17,946 bases of DNA from Acidimicrobium sp. UBA3029 (GTDB lineage: Bacteria > Actinomycetota > Acidimicrobiia > Acidimicrobiales > Ilumatobacteraceae), in assembly GCA_002367695.1 (NCBI GenBank), contig DFDK01000068.1, positions 922 to 18,867 of the forward strand, read 5' to 3'. Of the stretch, positions 8,005 to 14,844 are shown in pieces. The notes below the pieces were generated by a model. The model ran no database searches, was not told where the DNA came from, and worked only from the letters and a program-made list of their open reading frames with translations. The stretch's first letter is position 1, and each line of letters opens with the position of its first letter. The translations under genes and the position numbers were made by a program.

Positions 8005-8120
8005 GCAACGAACCAGGCGACCGGACTTACGAACTTGATGTTCGAACTACCGTTGCGTGACAGTGCCGGAATCTCACCGGACTTCGCTGGGAACTTTGCG
8101 CCACGACTATTGCCGTGGTG
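8005..8120 (-). ncRNA. Cobalamin riboswitch ahead of btuF
   Basis: The minus strand between the aspartate aminotransferase stop and btuF carries the conserved core of the cobalamin riboswitch family. Reading 5' to 3': a hairpin CCACG/CGTGG (8101-8118), then a GCGAAG element and the hairpin segment TCCGGTGAGATTCCGGC. Next comes CTGTCACGCAACGGT, the counterpart of the family's CTGTCCCGCAACGGT, and after a variable stem AAGTCCGGTCGCCTGG, the counterpart of the 3' GTC-GG-CCTG element. The outer boundaries (P1) are approximate. Family behaviour is to shut off the downstream gene when B12 is bound; here it would control btuF and probably the genes after it. The start lies within about 10 bases of the upstream stop codon, so the promoter must be inside the preceding gene or further upstream. 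Confidence 0.88.
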
Positions 8121-8128
8121 GAGACAGA

Positions 8129-9352
8129 CTAGCCCGTCACGAAGGCGGAGAGACGTTCGATGCCTTCTTTTAAGTCGGCATCGCCAAGCGCAAAACTGAA
8201 CCGAGCAAAACCCGGCATCCCGAAGGCCTCGCCTGGCACGAACGCCACCTTGACACGGTCGAGTACGAGGTCGGCCAACTGCATTGAGTCGGTGGCGATC
8301 TCTCCGCCAAGCGACTTACCAAGCAGTCCGCGCACATTCGGGAAGCAATAAAACGCGCCCTGGGGCTCCATGCATGTAATGCCAGGAATGGCGCTCAGCA
8401 TCTCGTGCATCAATGTGCCTCTGCGCGAAAATGCTTCGCGCATCATTTCAACTGCCGACAAGTCGCCGCTCACTGCTTCGAGTGCGGCCATCTGCGCGAC
8501 GTTAGAAACATTGGAAGTGGTGTGCGACTGAAAGTTGATTGCAGCCTTCATCACATCTTTTGGCCCGATCATCCAGCCAACACGCCAGCCCGTCATTGCA
8601 TAAGTCTTTGCAACACCATTGACGATGATGCATTTGTCGGCGATCTCTGGCACGAGTGTTGGCATTGACGAAAACTTGTGCTTGCCATAGGTGAGGTGTT
8701 CGTAGATTTCGTCTGTGATCACCCAAATGCCGTGCTGTACAGCCCACTTGCCTATCGCAATAGTTTCTTCAGGCGTGTACACCGCGCCGCTTGGGTTGTC
8801 GGGCGACACAAACAGCAACACTTTGGTACGAGCAGTACGAACTTTTTCGAGTTGCTCGACCGTGACCTTAAATTCAGATTCTTCTGTGGTGTCAACAATG
8901 ACTGAAACTCCGTCGGCAAGCGCAACGGCCTCTGGATACGTTGTCCAATACGGCGCCGGAATAATTACTTCATCACCCGGGTCACACAACGCCGCGAATG
9001 CAACGAACACTGCGTACTTGCCGCCATTTGTTACGAGCACTTGCGATGCGTCACAAACAAATCCGCTATCGCGCTTTGTCTTTACCGCAATGGCCTCGCG
9101 CAACTCTGGCAAGCCCGCAGCTGGTGTGTAGCGATGAAACTTCGGATCGCGTGCAGCACGTACTGCTGCCTCGACAATGCCTTCTGGCGTCGGAAAGTCT
9201 GGTTCGCCTGCGCCGAAACCGATTACGTTCTCACCTTTGGCCTTGAGAGCTTTGGCCTTGGCATCAACCGCCAGGGTTGCCGATTCGGCAATGGCACTCA
9301 GTCGGGCAGAAACACGGTTTTTGGGGTTTTGATGCGTAGTCACGGATGCCAT
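8129..9352 (-). CDS. aspC: Pyridoxal-phosphate aspartate aminotransferase (class I)
   Basis: A 407-residue cytoplasmic aminotransferase of fold type I, subgroup Ib, converting aspartate and 2-oxoglutarate to oxaloacetate and glutamate. It shows GFGAGEPDFPTP (45-56), NGGKYAV (109-115), SPDNPSGAVYTPEE (183-196, cofactor Asn187), TDEIYEHL (213-220, Asp214) and the PLP lysine Lys249 in VAKTYAMTGWRVGW. Arg384 in GFARFSFA would bind the substrate carboxylate. The open frame extends to 9397, but ATG 9352 gives the normal family N-terminus (KNRVSARLSAI). The upstream 15 codons lie in the gap with the divergent gene. The gene is followed at once by the cobalamin riboswitch. Specificity for aspartate over other amino acids is inferred from the family. 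Confidence 0.85.
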   Translation of the reverse strand: MASVTTHQNPKNRVSARLSAIAESATLAVDAKAKALKAKGENVIGFGAGEPDFPTPEGIVEAAVRAARDPKFHRYTPAAGLPELREAIAVKTKRDSGFVCDASQVLVTNGGKYAVFVAFAALCDPGDEVIIPAPYWTTYPEAVALADGVSVIVDTTEESEFKVTVEQLEKVRTARTKVLLFVSPDNPSGAVYTPEETIAIGKWAVQHGIWVITDEIYEHLTYGKHKFSSMPTLVPEIADKCIIVNGVAKTYAMTGWRVGWMIGPKDVMKAAINFQSHTTSNVSNVAQMAALEAVSGDLSAVEMMREAFSRRGTLMHEMLSAIPGITCMEPQGAFYCFPNVRGLLGKSLGGEIATDSMQLADLVLDRVKVAFVPGEAFGMPGFARFSFALGDADLKEGIERLSAFVTG

Positions 9353-9399
9353 GCTTACACAGTGGACACCGGTGAAGCGAAAACATTGCGAGATCATCC

Positions 9400-10287
9400 G
9401 TGCAAGTAAGCGATGTGCTGGATGGCGACTGGGATGCCCTTGAGCCCCTGCGAAACCCCGTTCTCGTAGTCGCCCTGCGCGGCTGGTTTGATGTTGCAGG
9501 CGTGGCTACGGGCGCATTGGAGTGGGCCATCCAGGACCGCCCTGTCACCGTTGTTGCTTCCATCGACCCCGACCCATTTTTTGACTTCACCCAAGAACGT
9601 CCAGAGACATTTATCGACGAAGACGGTGACCACCAGATTCGTTGGCCCGAAAATGAATTTCTCGTCACGCGGTTCCCTGAAGGATCTCGAGACTTGGTTC
9701 TTGTTTCCGGTGTCGAGCCACACTTGCACTGGACAACCTTTGCCAACTGCATCGTGGAATGTGCGCGCAAACTCAAATGCGAAGTTGTCGTGACGGTTGG
9801 TGCCACAGTCGACGGCGTTCCGCATACGCGTTCCCCCCTCGTTTTTGGCAGCACTACTAATGCTTCGCTTGCGCGGCGCCTCGGGCTTTCAAGACCGCAG
9901 TATCAGGGCCCAACGGGTGTCGTTGGTGTGATTCACGAACGACTGGAGCACGAAGGCATTACTGCTGTGTCATTGCGGGTAGGAGTGCCCCACTATTTGG
10001 TCAATGCTCAGCATCCAAAGTCGTCTGCTGCGTTATTGCGCAAACTCGAACACGTACTGGGCGTACCCACCAGCCATGGCGAGATGTATGAAGAGATTCA
10101 GCGATGGGAAGAATTGCACGATGCTGCAATCGATGGCGATGATCAGACCACAAGTTATTTGGCGATGCTTGAAGATGAATACGACCGGCGCGTGGAAGAA
10201 AATATTCCCACGGGTGATGCACTAGCAGTTGAGTTTGAAAAATTTTTGCGCGAACAACAAGACGGCAACGACGACACTGCGTTATAG
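9400..10287 (+). CDS. PAC2 family protein
   Basis: A 295-residue protein of the PAC2 family, related to archaeal and eukaryotic proteasome assembly chaperones and common in actinobacteria. The N-terminal core NPVLVVALRGWFDVAGVATG (about 19-38) and the central VVVTVGATVDGVPHTR (about 128-143) are characteristic. The 60 or so C-terminal residues are acidic and probably coiled, ending in QQDGNDDTAL. Its cellular role in bacteria is not established, and no proteasome gene lies in this window. The start is a GTG at 9400; another GTG at 9415 is possible. It is divergent from the aminotransferase gene with a gap of about 47 bases, and a strong hairpin terminator follows its stop. Confidence 0.82.
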   Translation: MQVSDVLDGDWDALEPLRNPVLVVALRGWFDVAGVATGALEWAIQDRPVTVVASIDPDPFFDFTQERPETFIDEDGDHQIRWPENEFLVTRFPEGSRDLVLVSGVEPHLHWTTFANCIVECARKLKCEVVVTVGATVDGVPHTRSPLVFGSTTNASLARRLGLSRPQYQGPTGVVGVIHERLEHEGITAVSLRVGVPHYLVNAQHPKSSAALLRKLEHVLGVPTSHGEMYEEIQRWEELHDAAIDGDDQTTSYLAMLEDEYDRRVEENIPTGDALAVEFEKFLREQQDGNDDTAL

Positions 10288-10302
10288 CAACCTATACATG
10301 TA

Positions 10303-10332
10303 AAGAACCCCGACCTTTCGGCCGGGGTTCTT
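10303..10332. terminator. Bidirectional hairpin terminator between PAC2 gene and pstS
   Basis: A 10-bp perfect stem AAGAACCCCG / CGGGGTTCTT, one mismatch, two more pairs and a TTTC loop, lying between two convergent genes. The stem arms supply short A- and T-rich edges in both directions, suiting termination of both. Confidence 0.85.
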
Positions 10333-10352
10333 CAACAGGGGGTTTATATTTA

Positions 10353-11717
10353 CTAGTTGCCCGAACCAACGCGCATTGCGTTGTTCTTAGCAATAGTCAA
10401 GATTGCGCCGCTCAGTGGTGCGTAACCCAACGACTCAGCAGCTGCTGGGGCGTATGTGCTGAGGATCCACTTGAGGTAATCGCTCACAACAATTGCCTTT
10501 GATGAGACCGCTGTGCGACCAAGTGCGTAAGTAACTGCAACGAATGGGTACGCAGTCGAGTTGGTTGTCTGCTTGAAGTTGAAGGTAACAAAACCCTTCG
10601 CATCAACATCTGAGTTTGAGATCATCGATGACACCGCTGCTGCAGTTGGCGCAACGTATTTGCCAGCAGCATTCTTGATGTTTGCCGATGCCATGCCTTT
10701 TGCGGCACGACTTGCATCAGTAACAAACGAGACTTCGGTGTAACCAATTGATCCATTGGTATTGGCGATTGCATTGGATGCATTTGCCGAACCGCTCTGG
10801 CCCTGAAATGCTGCACCTAAACGAGCTACTGCTGATGAGCCACCAGGAATTGCAGTCGTAAACGCATCGTTTACGGTCCACTTGGGGTTAGCTGCATTCA
10901 ACGGTTTGATGAAGTTGTTTGTGGTGCCTGAACCATCAGAGCGGTACACAACAGTGATCGTCTTGTCTGGAAGTGTTGGTGTTGCGATTGCATACTTTGC
11001 AACTTCCTTACCGTTGACCTTGACGGTGTAAACAGCGGCCTTGGTGGTCAACCTAATTGCGATCTGACCCTTTGAGGCAACAGTGGCGGTCTTGATTGAC
11101 TTTTTGCCTTCCAAGACTTCGATCTTTTTACCCTTTGCGGATTTGAGTGCCGCTGGTGTCAATGTAACTGTCAAGGTTGCTGCTCTTGTAGAAGTTGTTG
11201 TCCACAGCGTACTTGCACCCTTATATTTACTCTTCTTTGTGGAGTTTGCCCAGATTGGATTGGCCTTCATGTCAGCAACAATTGCTGGGTCGTTCCACTT
11301 CTTGATTGTGCCATCAAAAATTCCGGCAACTGTTGGAATGGTCAAACTAAGTGTTGAACCCTTGATTTCGTCGAGTCGGTAAGCAACAGAAATACCGCCG
11401 GCAACGTATGGCACATACACCCAGTTAAATGATGTTGAGCCAGACTGTGATGATGAGACAGCAGAGTCAGATCCACCGAAATCGGTGAGATTGGAGAAGA
11501 AGTCTGTCTTGCCTTTGCCTGAGCCACCGCCTGGGTTTGCATAGGTAGCGGTGTGTCCTGAGCCCCTTGTGTATTCAACTGTTGCAGCAGCTTGGAATGT
11601 CTGCGGGAATGTTGCACCCGAACCACTAATACTCTCTGCCGATACCATCGTGGCGCACGACATGCCGCCGACAACAACAAGTGCTGTGGTTGCAATTACT
11701 TTGCGGAAACTTTTCAT
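10353..11717 (-). CDS. pstS: Phosphate-binding protein PstS with an inserted beta-rich domain
   Basis: A 454-residue phosphate-binding protein of the Pst importer, longer than the usual 350-380. Phosphate-site motifs are intact: GSGATFPQTF (32-41), DFGGSDSAVS (79-88) and YRSDGSGTTNNF (258-269). Between WNDPAI (141-146) and LPDKTITVVYRS (249-260), where relatives have some ten residues, lies an insert of about 90 residues. It has a Ser/Thr/Lys-rich lead-in (158-178) and then a beta-rich part resembling a bacterial Ig-like domain (180-246). The signal peptide (1-27) ends in VSA. No lipobox is seen, since the only early Cys follows GMS, so the protein may be secreted rather than lipidated. The ATG at 11717 has a GGAGGAG ribosome-binding site. 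It is last in pstCABS and has its own PHO-box-like upstream element. Confidence 0.9.
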   Translation of the reverse strand: MKSFRKVIATTALVVVGGMSCATMVSAESISGSGATFPQTFQAAATVEYTRGSGHTATYANPGGGSGKGKTDFFSNLTDFGGSDSAVSSSQSGSTSFNWVYVPYVAGGISVAYRLDEIKGSTLSLTIPTVAGIFDGTIKKWNDPAIVADMKANPIWANSTKKSKYKGASTLWTTTSTRAATLTVTLTPAALKSAKGKKIEVLEGKKSIKTATVASKGQIAIRLTTKAAVYTVKVNGKEVAKYAIATPTLPDKTITVVYRSDGSGTTNNFIKPLNAANPKWTVNDAFTTAIPGGSSAVARLGAAFQGQSGSANASNAIANTNGSIGYTEVSFVTDASRAAKGMASANIKNAAGKYVAPTAAAVSSMISNSDVDAKGFVTFNFKQTTNSTAYPFVAVTYALGRTAVSSKAIVVSDYLKWILSTYAPAAAESLGYAPLSGAILTIAKNNAMRVGSGN

Positions 11718-11720
11718 GAA

Positions 11721-11727
11721 CTCCTCC
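11721..11727 (-). promoter_or_regulatory. Strong ribosome-binding site of pstS
   Basis: GGAGGAG on the minus strand ends 3 bases before the pstS ATG. It is among the strongest Shine-Dalgarno sequences in the window, consistent with high production of the binding protein relative to the membrane subunits. Confidence 0.8.
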
Positions 11728-11826
11728 GAGTTTTTTATGGTTGATTTTGCTGGGATATTGCTTACGGAGGAAACTTACAAACCGCAGGTATTCATTGGGT
11801 AGCGACCCGTCAAACTACGAGTAGCA

Positions 11827-11848
11827 ACTAGATGAACTCTTCGTGAAC
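11827..11848 (-). promoter_or_regulatory. PHO-box-like direct repeat upstream of pstS
   Basis: Two adjacent 11-nt units on the minus strand, GTTCACGAAGA and GTTCATCTAGT, just after the pstB stop and about 110 bases before pstS. They share the pattern GTTCAC-N5-GTTCATCT with the site ahead of pstC. The Streptomyces PhoP box is also made of 11-nt GTTCAC-type repeats. This implies a separate phosphate-starvation promoter for pstS. No -10 element could be fixed with confidence. Confidence 0.7.
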
Positions 11849-11851
11849 GAC

Positions 11852-12724
11852 TCAGCCAAACTTTCCCTGCACGTAATCTGCCGTGCGGGTATCTGTTGGG
11901 TTGGTAAACATCTTGCGTGTGGCATCTGCTTCGACCAAAACCCCCGGGCCACCATCAGACAAAAAGAACGCACAGTAATTAGACACACGCGAAGCCTGCT
12001 GCATGTTGTGGGTCACGATCACAACAGTGATTTTCTCTGCCAGTTCATGAATTGTTTCCTCAATTCGCAGAGTCGAGCCTGGGTCGAGTGCCGAACATGG
12101 CTCGTCCATCAACAAAATAGTTGGCTCAACGGCGAGAGAACGCGCGATGCACAAACGCTGTTGCTGACCGCCAGAGAGTGAGCCGCCAAATGCATCAAGT
12201 CGATCTTTAACTTCTTTCCAGAGGCCAGCGCGCGATAGACAGTCTTCTACGATGCCATCATGATTGCTCACCTTGAGGTTTGCAAGCTTGATACCAGCCA
12301 ACACGTTTTCCCTAATCGTCATTGCTGGGAATGGGTTTGGCTTTTGAAAGACCATGCCGACTTTGAGTCGCATGGCTGCAGCATCAACCTCGGGCGCGTA
12401 GATATCTGAACCATTCATCAGCACTTCCCCTGCCATTGCAGCGCTAGGAATGAACTCGTGCATGCGATTAAGCATGCGCAAAAATGTCGACTTGCCACAG
12501 CCCGATGGCCCAATGAGCCCGGTCACACTGCGTTCTGGAAACTGCAGGTTGATGTCACTGAGTACATGATGCGAACCAAACCAAGCGTGCAATCCCCGAG
12601 TTTCCAGACCTAGCGGTCGCTTTGCAACGGCTGCCGTTGCACCAGATGCTGACATTTCATTCATGATAATCCCATTCCCTTTGGACGATTCTGATTCAGT
12701 TTCAACTTGAGTCAATGCACTCAC
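11852..12724 (-). CDS. pstB: Phosphate ABC transporter ATP-binding protein
   Basis: The ATPase of the phosphate importer, 290 residues from the GTG at 12724. Motifs: Walker A GPSGCGKST (72-80), Q-loop in GMVFQKPNPFP (123-133), signature LSGGQ (183-187), Walker B ILLMDEP (203-209), SALDP, and switch histidine H239. The QKPNPFP segment and the LNRMHE stretch after Walker A are specific to PstB. The GTG start overlaps the pstA stop by four bases (GTGA). An internal ATG at 12664 would remove a poorly conserved 20-residue leader and may be the true start. A PHO-box-like repeat and a 134-base spacer separate it from pstS. Confidence 0.93.
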   Translation of the reverse strand: MSALTQVETESESSKGNGIIMNEMSASGATAAVAKRPLGLETRGLHAWFGSHHVLSDINLQFPERSVTGLIGPSGCGKSTFLRMLNRMHEFIPSAAMAGEVLMNGSDIYAPEVDAAAMRLKVGMVFQKPNPFPAMTIRENVLAGIKLANLKVSNHDGIVEDCLSRAGLWKEVKDRLDAFGGSLSGGQQQRLCIARSLAVEPTILLMDEPCSALDPGSTLRIEETIHELAEKITVVIVTHNMQQASRVSNYCAFFLSDGGPGVLVEADATRKMFTNPTDTRTADYVQGKFG

Positions 12725-13782
12725 CTCTTGTCCTTACCACCAAGGCGACGAGCAGTAACAAACAACGCAAGAACGATAAGCATCAAGACCAACGAGCCGC
12801 TCCATGCTCTATTGAGCGAATACTCAGTACCTATCTGCAACAGGCCAAATATGTACATCGGCATTGAAGCAATCGGTCCGTCAAATGGATTGAACTTGAA
12901 TGCATTATTGGATAACGAGGTGAGCAGCAGCGGTGCAGTTTCGCCAACAACTCGCGCAACACCAAGAATTGCTGCAGTAGTGAGACCACTACGCACTGTT
13001 GGAAGCACCACCATCAGCGAGCTACGCCATTGACGCGCGCCAAGGGCGTAACTTGCAGCACGCAGATCTTCTGGCACCAACTTGAGTACTTCTTCTGCTG
13101 TTCGAGCAACCGTTGGGAGCATTAGAACCGAAAGCGCAAGCGCGCCAGCGAAACCACTGAACGAACCAGTCAGTGCGATCACTGTTGTGTAGATGAATAG
13201 TCCTGCGACTATAGATGGCACGCCGCTCATCGATTGAATAACAAAGCGCACAACTTTTGTCAAGCGACCACGAACTTCAGTGAGATACACACCACTCAAA
13301 ATTCCTAGTGGCAATGTGATTGCAGTTGCGATTAGCACCATCAACATTGATCCGATAAGTGCGTGACCAACACCACCCATATTGAGCTCATCATCCGGTG
13401 TTGTGACTCGCATGTCATTGAACAAATACCCGACATAGAGGCCGTGAAAACCCTTGGTAATGAGACTCACAAAAATTGACATCCAGGGAGCAAACGCCAC
13501 CACTGCTCCGGCACCAATCACGGTCGAGACAATCGCATTTGTTGACTTGGCCCTGCCAATGCCTCGCGAACGAAGAACAGTCAGTAGCAAAATTTCGACA
13601 AAGAATACGAGCGCCCATCCATCTGGCCCTGCAACGCCAGTGACCATCACAATTGCGTACGCCGCAACTGCAAGCGCCAAATAGGTCAGTACATCTCGTC
13701 GCTGAGCAGCACGTGGTTTGTGCCAAGGCTGTGTTGGTACGGCTTCAATCACGTCAACTGCAAGTTCGCCAGTTGTACTCAT
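12721..13782 (-). CDS. pstA: Phosphate ABC transporter permease PstA, with extra N-terminal helices
   Basis: The second permease subunit of the phosphate importer, 353 residues. The permease domain occupies about 140-340, with the EAA loop VPEDLRAASYALGARQWRSS (236-255) and GVARVVGETAPLLLT (274-288). Many PstA proteins are about 280-300 residues. This one has an additional N-terminal part with two closely spaced hydrophobic segments (about 31-50 and 55-71) before the usual first helix (about 84-108). The start overlaps the pstC stop by four bases (ATGA), and the stop overlaps the pstB GTG by four. Confidence 0.92.
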   Translation of the reverse strand: MSTTGELAVDVIEAVPTQPWHKPRAAQRRDVLTYLALAVAAYAIVMVTGVAGPDGWALVFFVEILLLTVLRSRGIGRAKSTNAIVSTVIGAGAVVAFAPWMSIFVSLITKGFHGLYVGYLFNDMRVTTPDDELNMGGVGHALIGSMLMVLIATAITLPLGILSGVYLTEVRGRLTKVVRFVIQSMSGVPSIVAGLFIYTTVIALTGSFSGFAGALALSVLMLPTVARTAEEVLKLVPEDLRAASYALGARQWRSSLMVVLPTVRSGLTTAAILGVARVVGETAPLLLTSLSNNAFKFNPFDGPIASMPMYIFGLLQIGTEYSLNRAWSGSLVLMLIVLALFVTARRLGGKDKR

Positions 13783-14771
13783 GAACGAGCCTTTGCTGTG
13801 CGCTGCACTACCGCTGTTGCCACCATATTGACCGAAAGTGTGAGCAAGAACAATACGAATCCTGCGGCAAGCAATGCCTTCAATTCGTACGGCGTAGCTT
13901 CGCCAAACTTTGTCGCAATAAGCGATGCGATGTTGCCACCCTCTGATTCGAGAATATTGAAGTTGTATTTGAAAACAAGATTAAGAAGCAAATACACAGC
14001 GACTGTTTCCCCAAGTGCGCGACCCAGACCGAGCATTGCTCCGCCCACAACACCGCTGCGACCATACGGCAATACAACTGCACGAATAGCACCCCAGCGC
14101 GTGCCGCCAAGCGCATAACACGAGTCGACAAGTTCGCGTGGCGTTCGGGAATACACCTCGCGAGAAACTGAAGTGATAATCGGAACGATCATGGCAGCGA
14201 GCACAAGACCGGCAATAAATGGCGAGCGGCCAAAAATACCAAGTTCATTGTTGAACAAGGGAAACCATCCGAGGTAATGACTTGTAAGTGCGGCCCATCT
14301 CTCGCCCATTGAAGAAAAAACTTGCACTCCCCATAGGCCAAAAAACAGCGACGGAATTGCTGCAGCTAGATCAAGCAATGACACAAGCGTGCGCCTGATT
14401 TTTACAGGTGCAAAAAACTCCATGTACAGCGCACCCGCTATTGAAAGTGGAACTGCAAAGAAGAGGGCAATCAACGAAGTAACAATTGTGCCGGTGAGCA
14501 TTGGCCCGATAGAAAACTCGGCCGGAATAACTCCGTCACCACTACCAGCAGTCCAATTGGTGCCAGTAATAAATTTCGGACCCATGTCGCGGAAGATCTC
14601 GACACCACGAGCAAATAGAAACAGTCCGATGAGTGCTAAAACAAGCAGCGAAGTAACAGCACCAGCCGTAACAACTCGACGAAAAATGCGGTCTCCAGTT
14701 GAGTACACCACATGCATCTCGCGCTTTTGCGGCACGATTTGGGGCGCAGAAACCGAACTGGGTTGACTCAC
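13779..14771 (-). CDS. pstC: Phosphate ABC transporter permease
   Basis: The first permease subunit of the phosphate importer, 330 residues with about six helices. The sequence shows the EAA loop TPRELVDSCYALGGTRWGAI (210-229), GLGRALGETVAVYLLLN (248-264) and the extracytoplasmic GEATPYELKAL segment near 290-300, typical of PstC. The GTG at 14771 is taken as start; an internal ATG at residue 19 is an alternative and neither has a strong Shine-Dalgarno. It is the first gene of pstCABS and follows a triple PHO-box-like repeat. No phoU or phoR/phoP gene lies in the window. Confidence 0.92.
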   Translation of the reverse strand: MSQPSSVSAPQIVPQKREMHVVYSTGDRIFRRVVTAGAVTSLLVLALIGLFLFARGVEIFRDMGPKFITGTNWTAGSGDGVIPAEFSIGPMLTGTIVTSLIALFFAVPLSIAGALYMEFFAPVKIRRTLVSLLDLAAAIPSLFFGLWGVQVFSSMGERWAALTSHYLGWFPLFNNELGIFGRSPFIAGLVLAAMIVPIITSVSREVYSRTPRELVDSCYALGGTRWGAIRAVVLPYGRSGVVGGAMLGLGRALGETVAVYLLLNLVFKYNFNILESEGGNIASLIATKFGEATPYELKALLAAGFVLFLLTLSVNMVATAVVQRTAKARS

Positions 14772-14799
14772 CCCGAAAGTGTGTCAGTGCCAGGTAATC

Positions 14800-14832
14800 C
14801 CGAGATGATCGTGAGATGAACGAGGGGTGAAC
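14800..14832 (-). promoter_or_regulatory. Triple PHO-box-like repeat controlling pstCAB
   Basis: Three contiguous 11-nt direct repeats on the minus strand: GTTCACCCCTC, GTTCATCTCAC and GATCATCTCGG, ending about 28 bases before the pstC GTG. Streptomyces PhoP boxes have the same unit length and GTTCAC core. A possible -10 (TTACCT, 14797-14792) lies 18 bases after the second unit. Expected effect by analogy: activation on phosphate limitation by a PhoP- or RegX3-type regulator. Confidence 0.78.
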
Positions 14833-14844
14833 TTCCCCTCAGAT

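Noticed and set aside
7964..8008. Fifteen-codon N-terminal extension of btuF
   Set aside because: It would translate the riboswitch expression region; ATG 7963 has an ideal ribosome-binding site and a lipoprotein signal follows it.
9264..9854. 196-codon minus-strand open frame spanning the aminotransferase/PAC2 junction
   Set aside because: It overlaps two well-supported genes in other frames and its peptide shows no family features.
11719..11735. Small ACTC/GAGT hairpin followed by T-run on the plus strand near the pstS start
   Set aside because: Only four base pairs, no plus-strand gene upstream, and it is the complement of the pstS ribosome-binding site.
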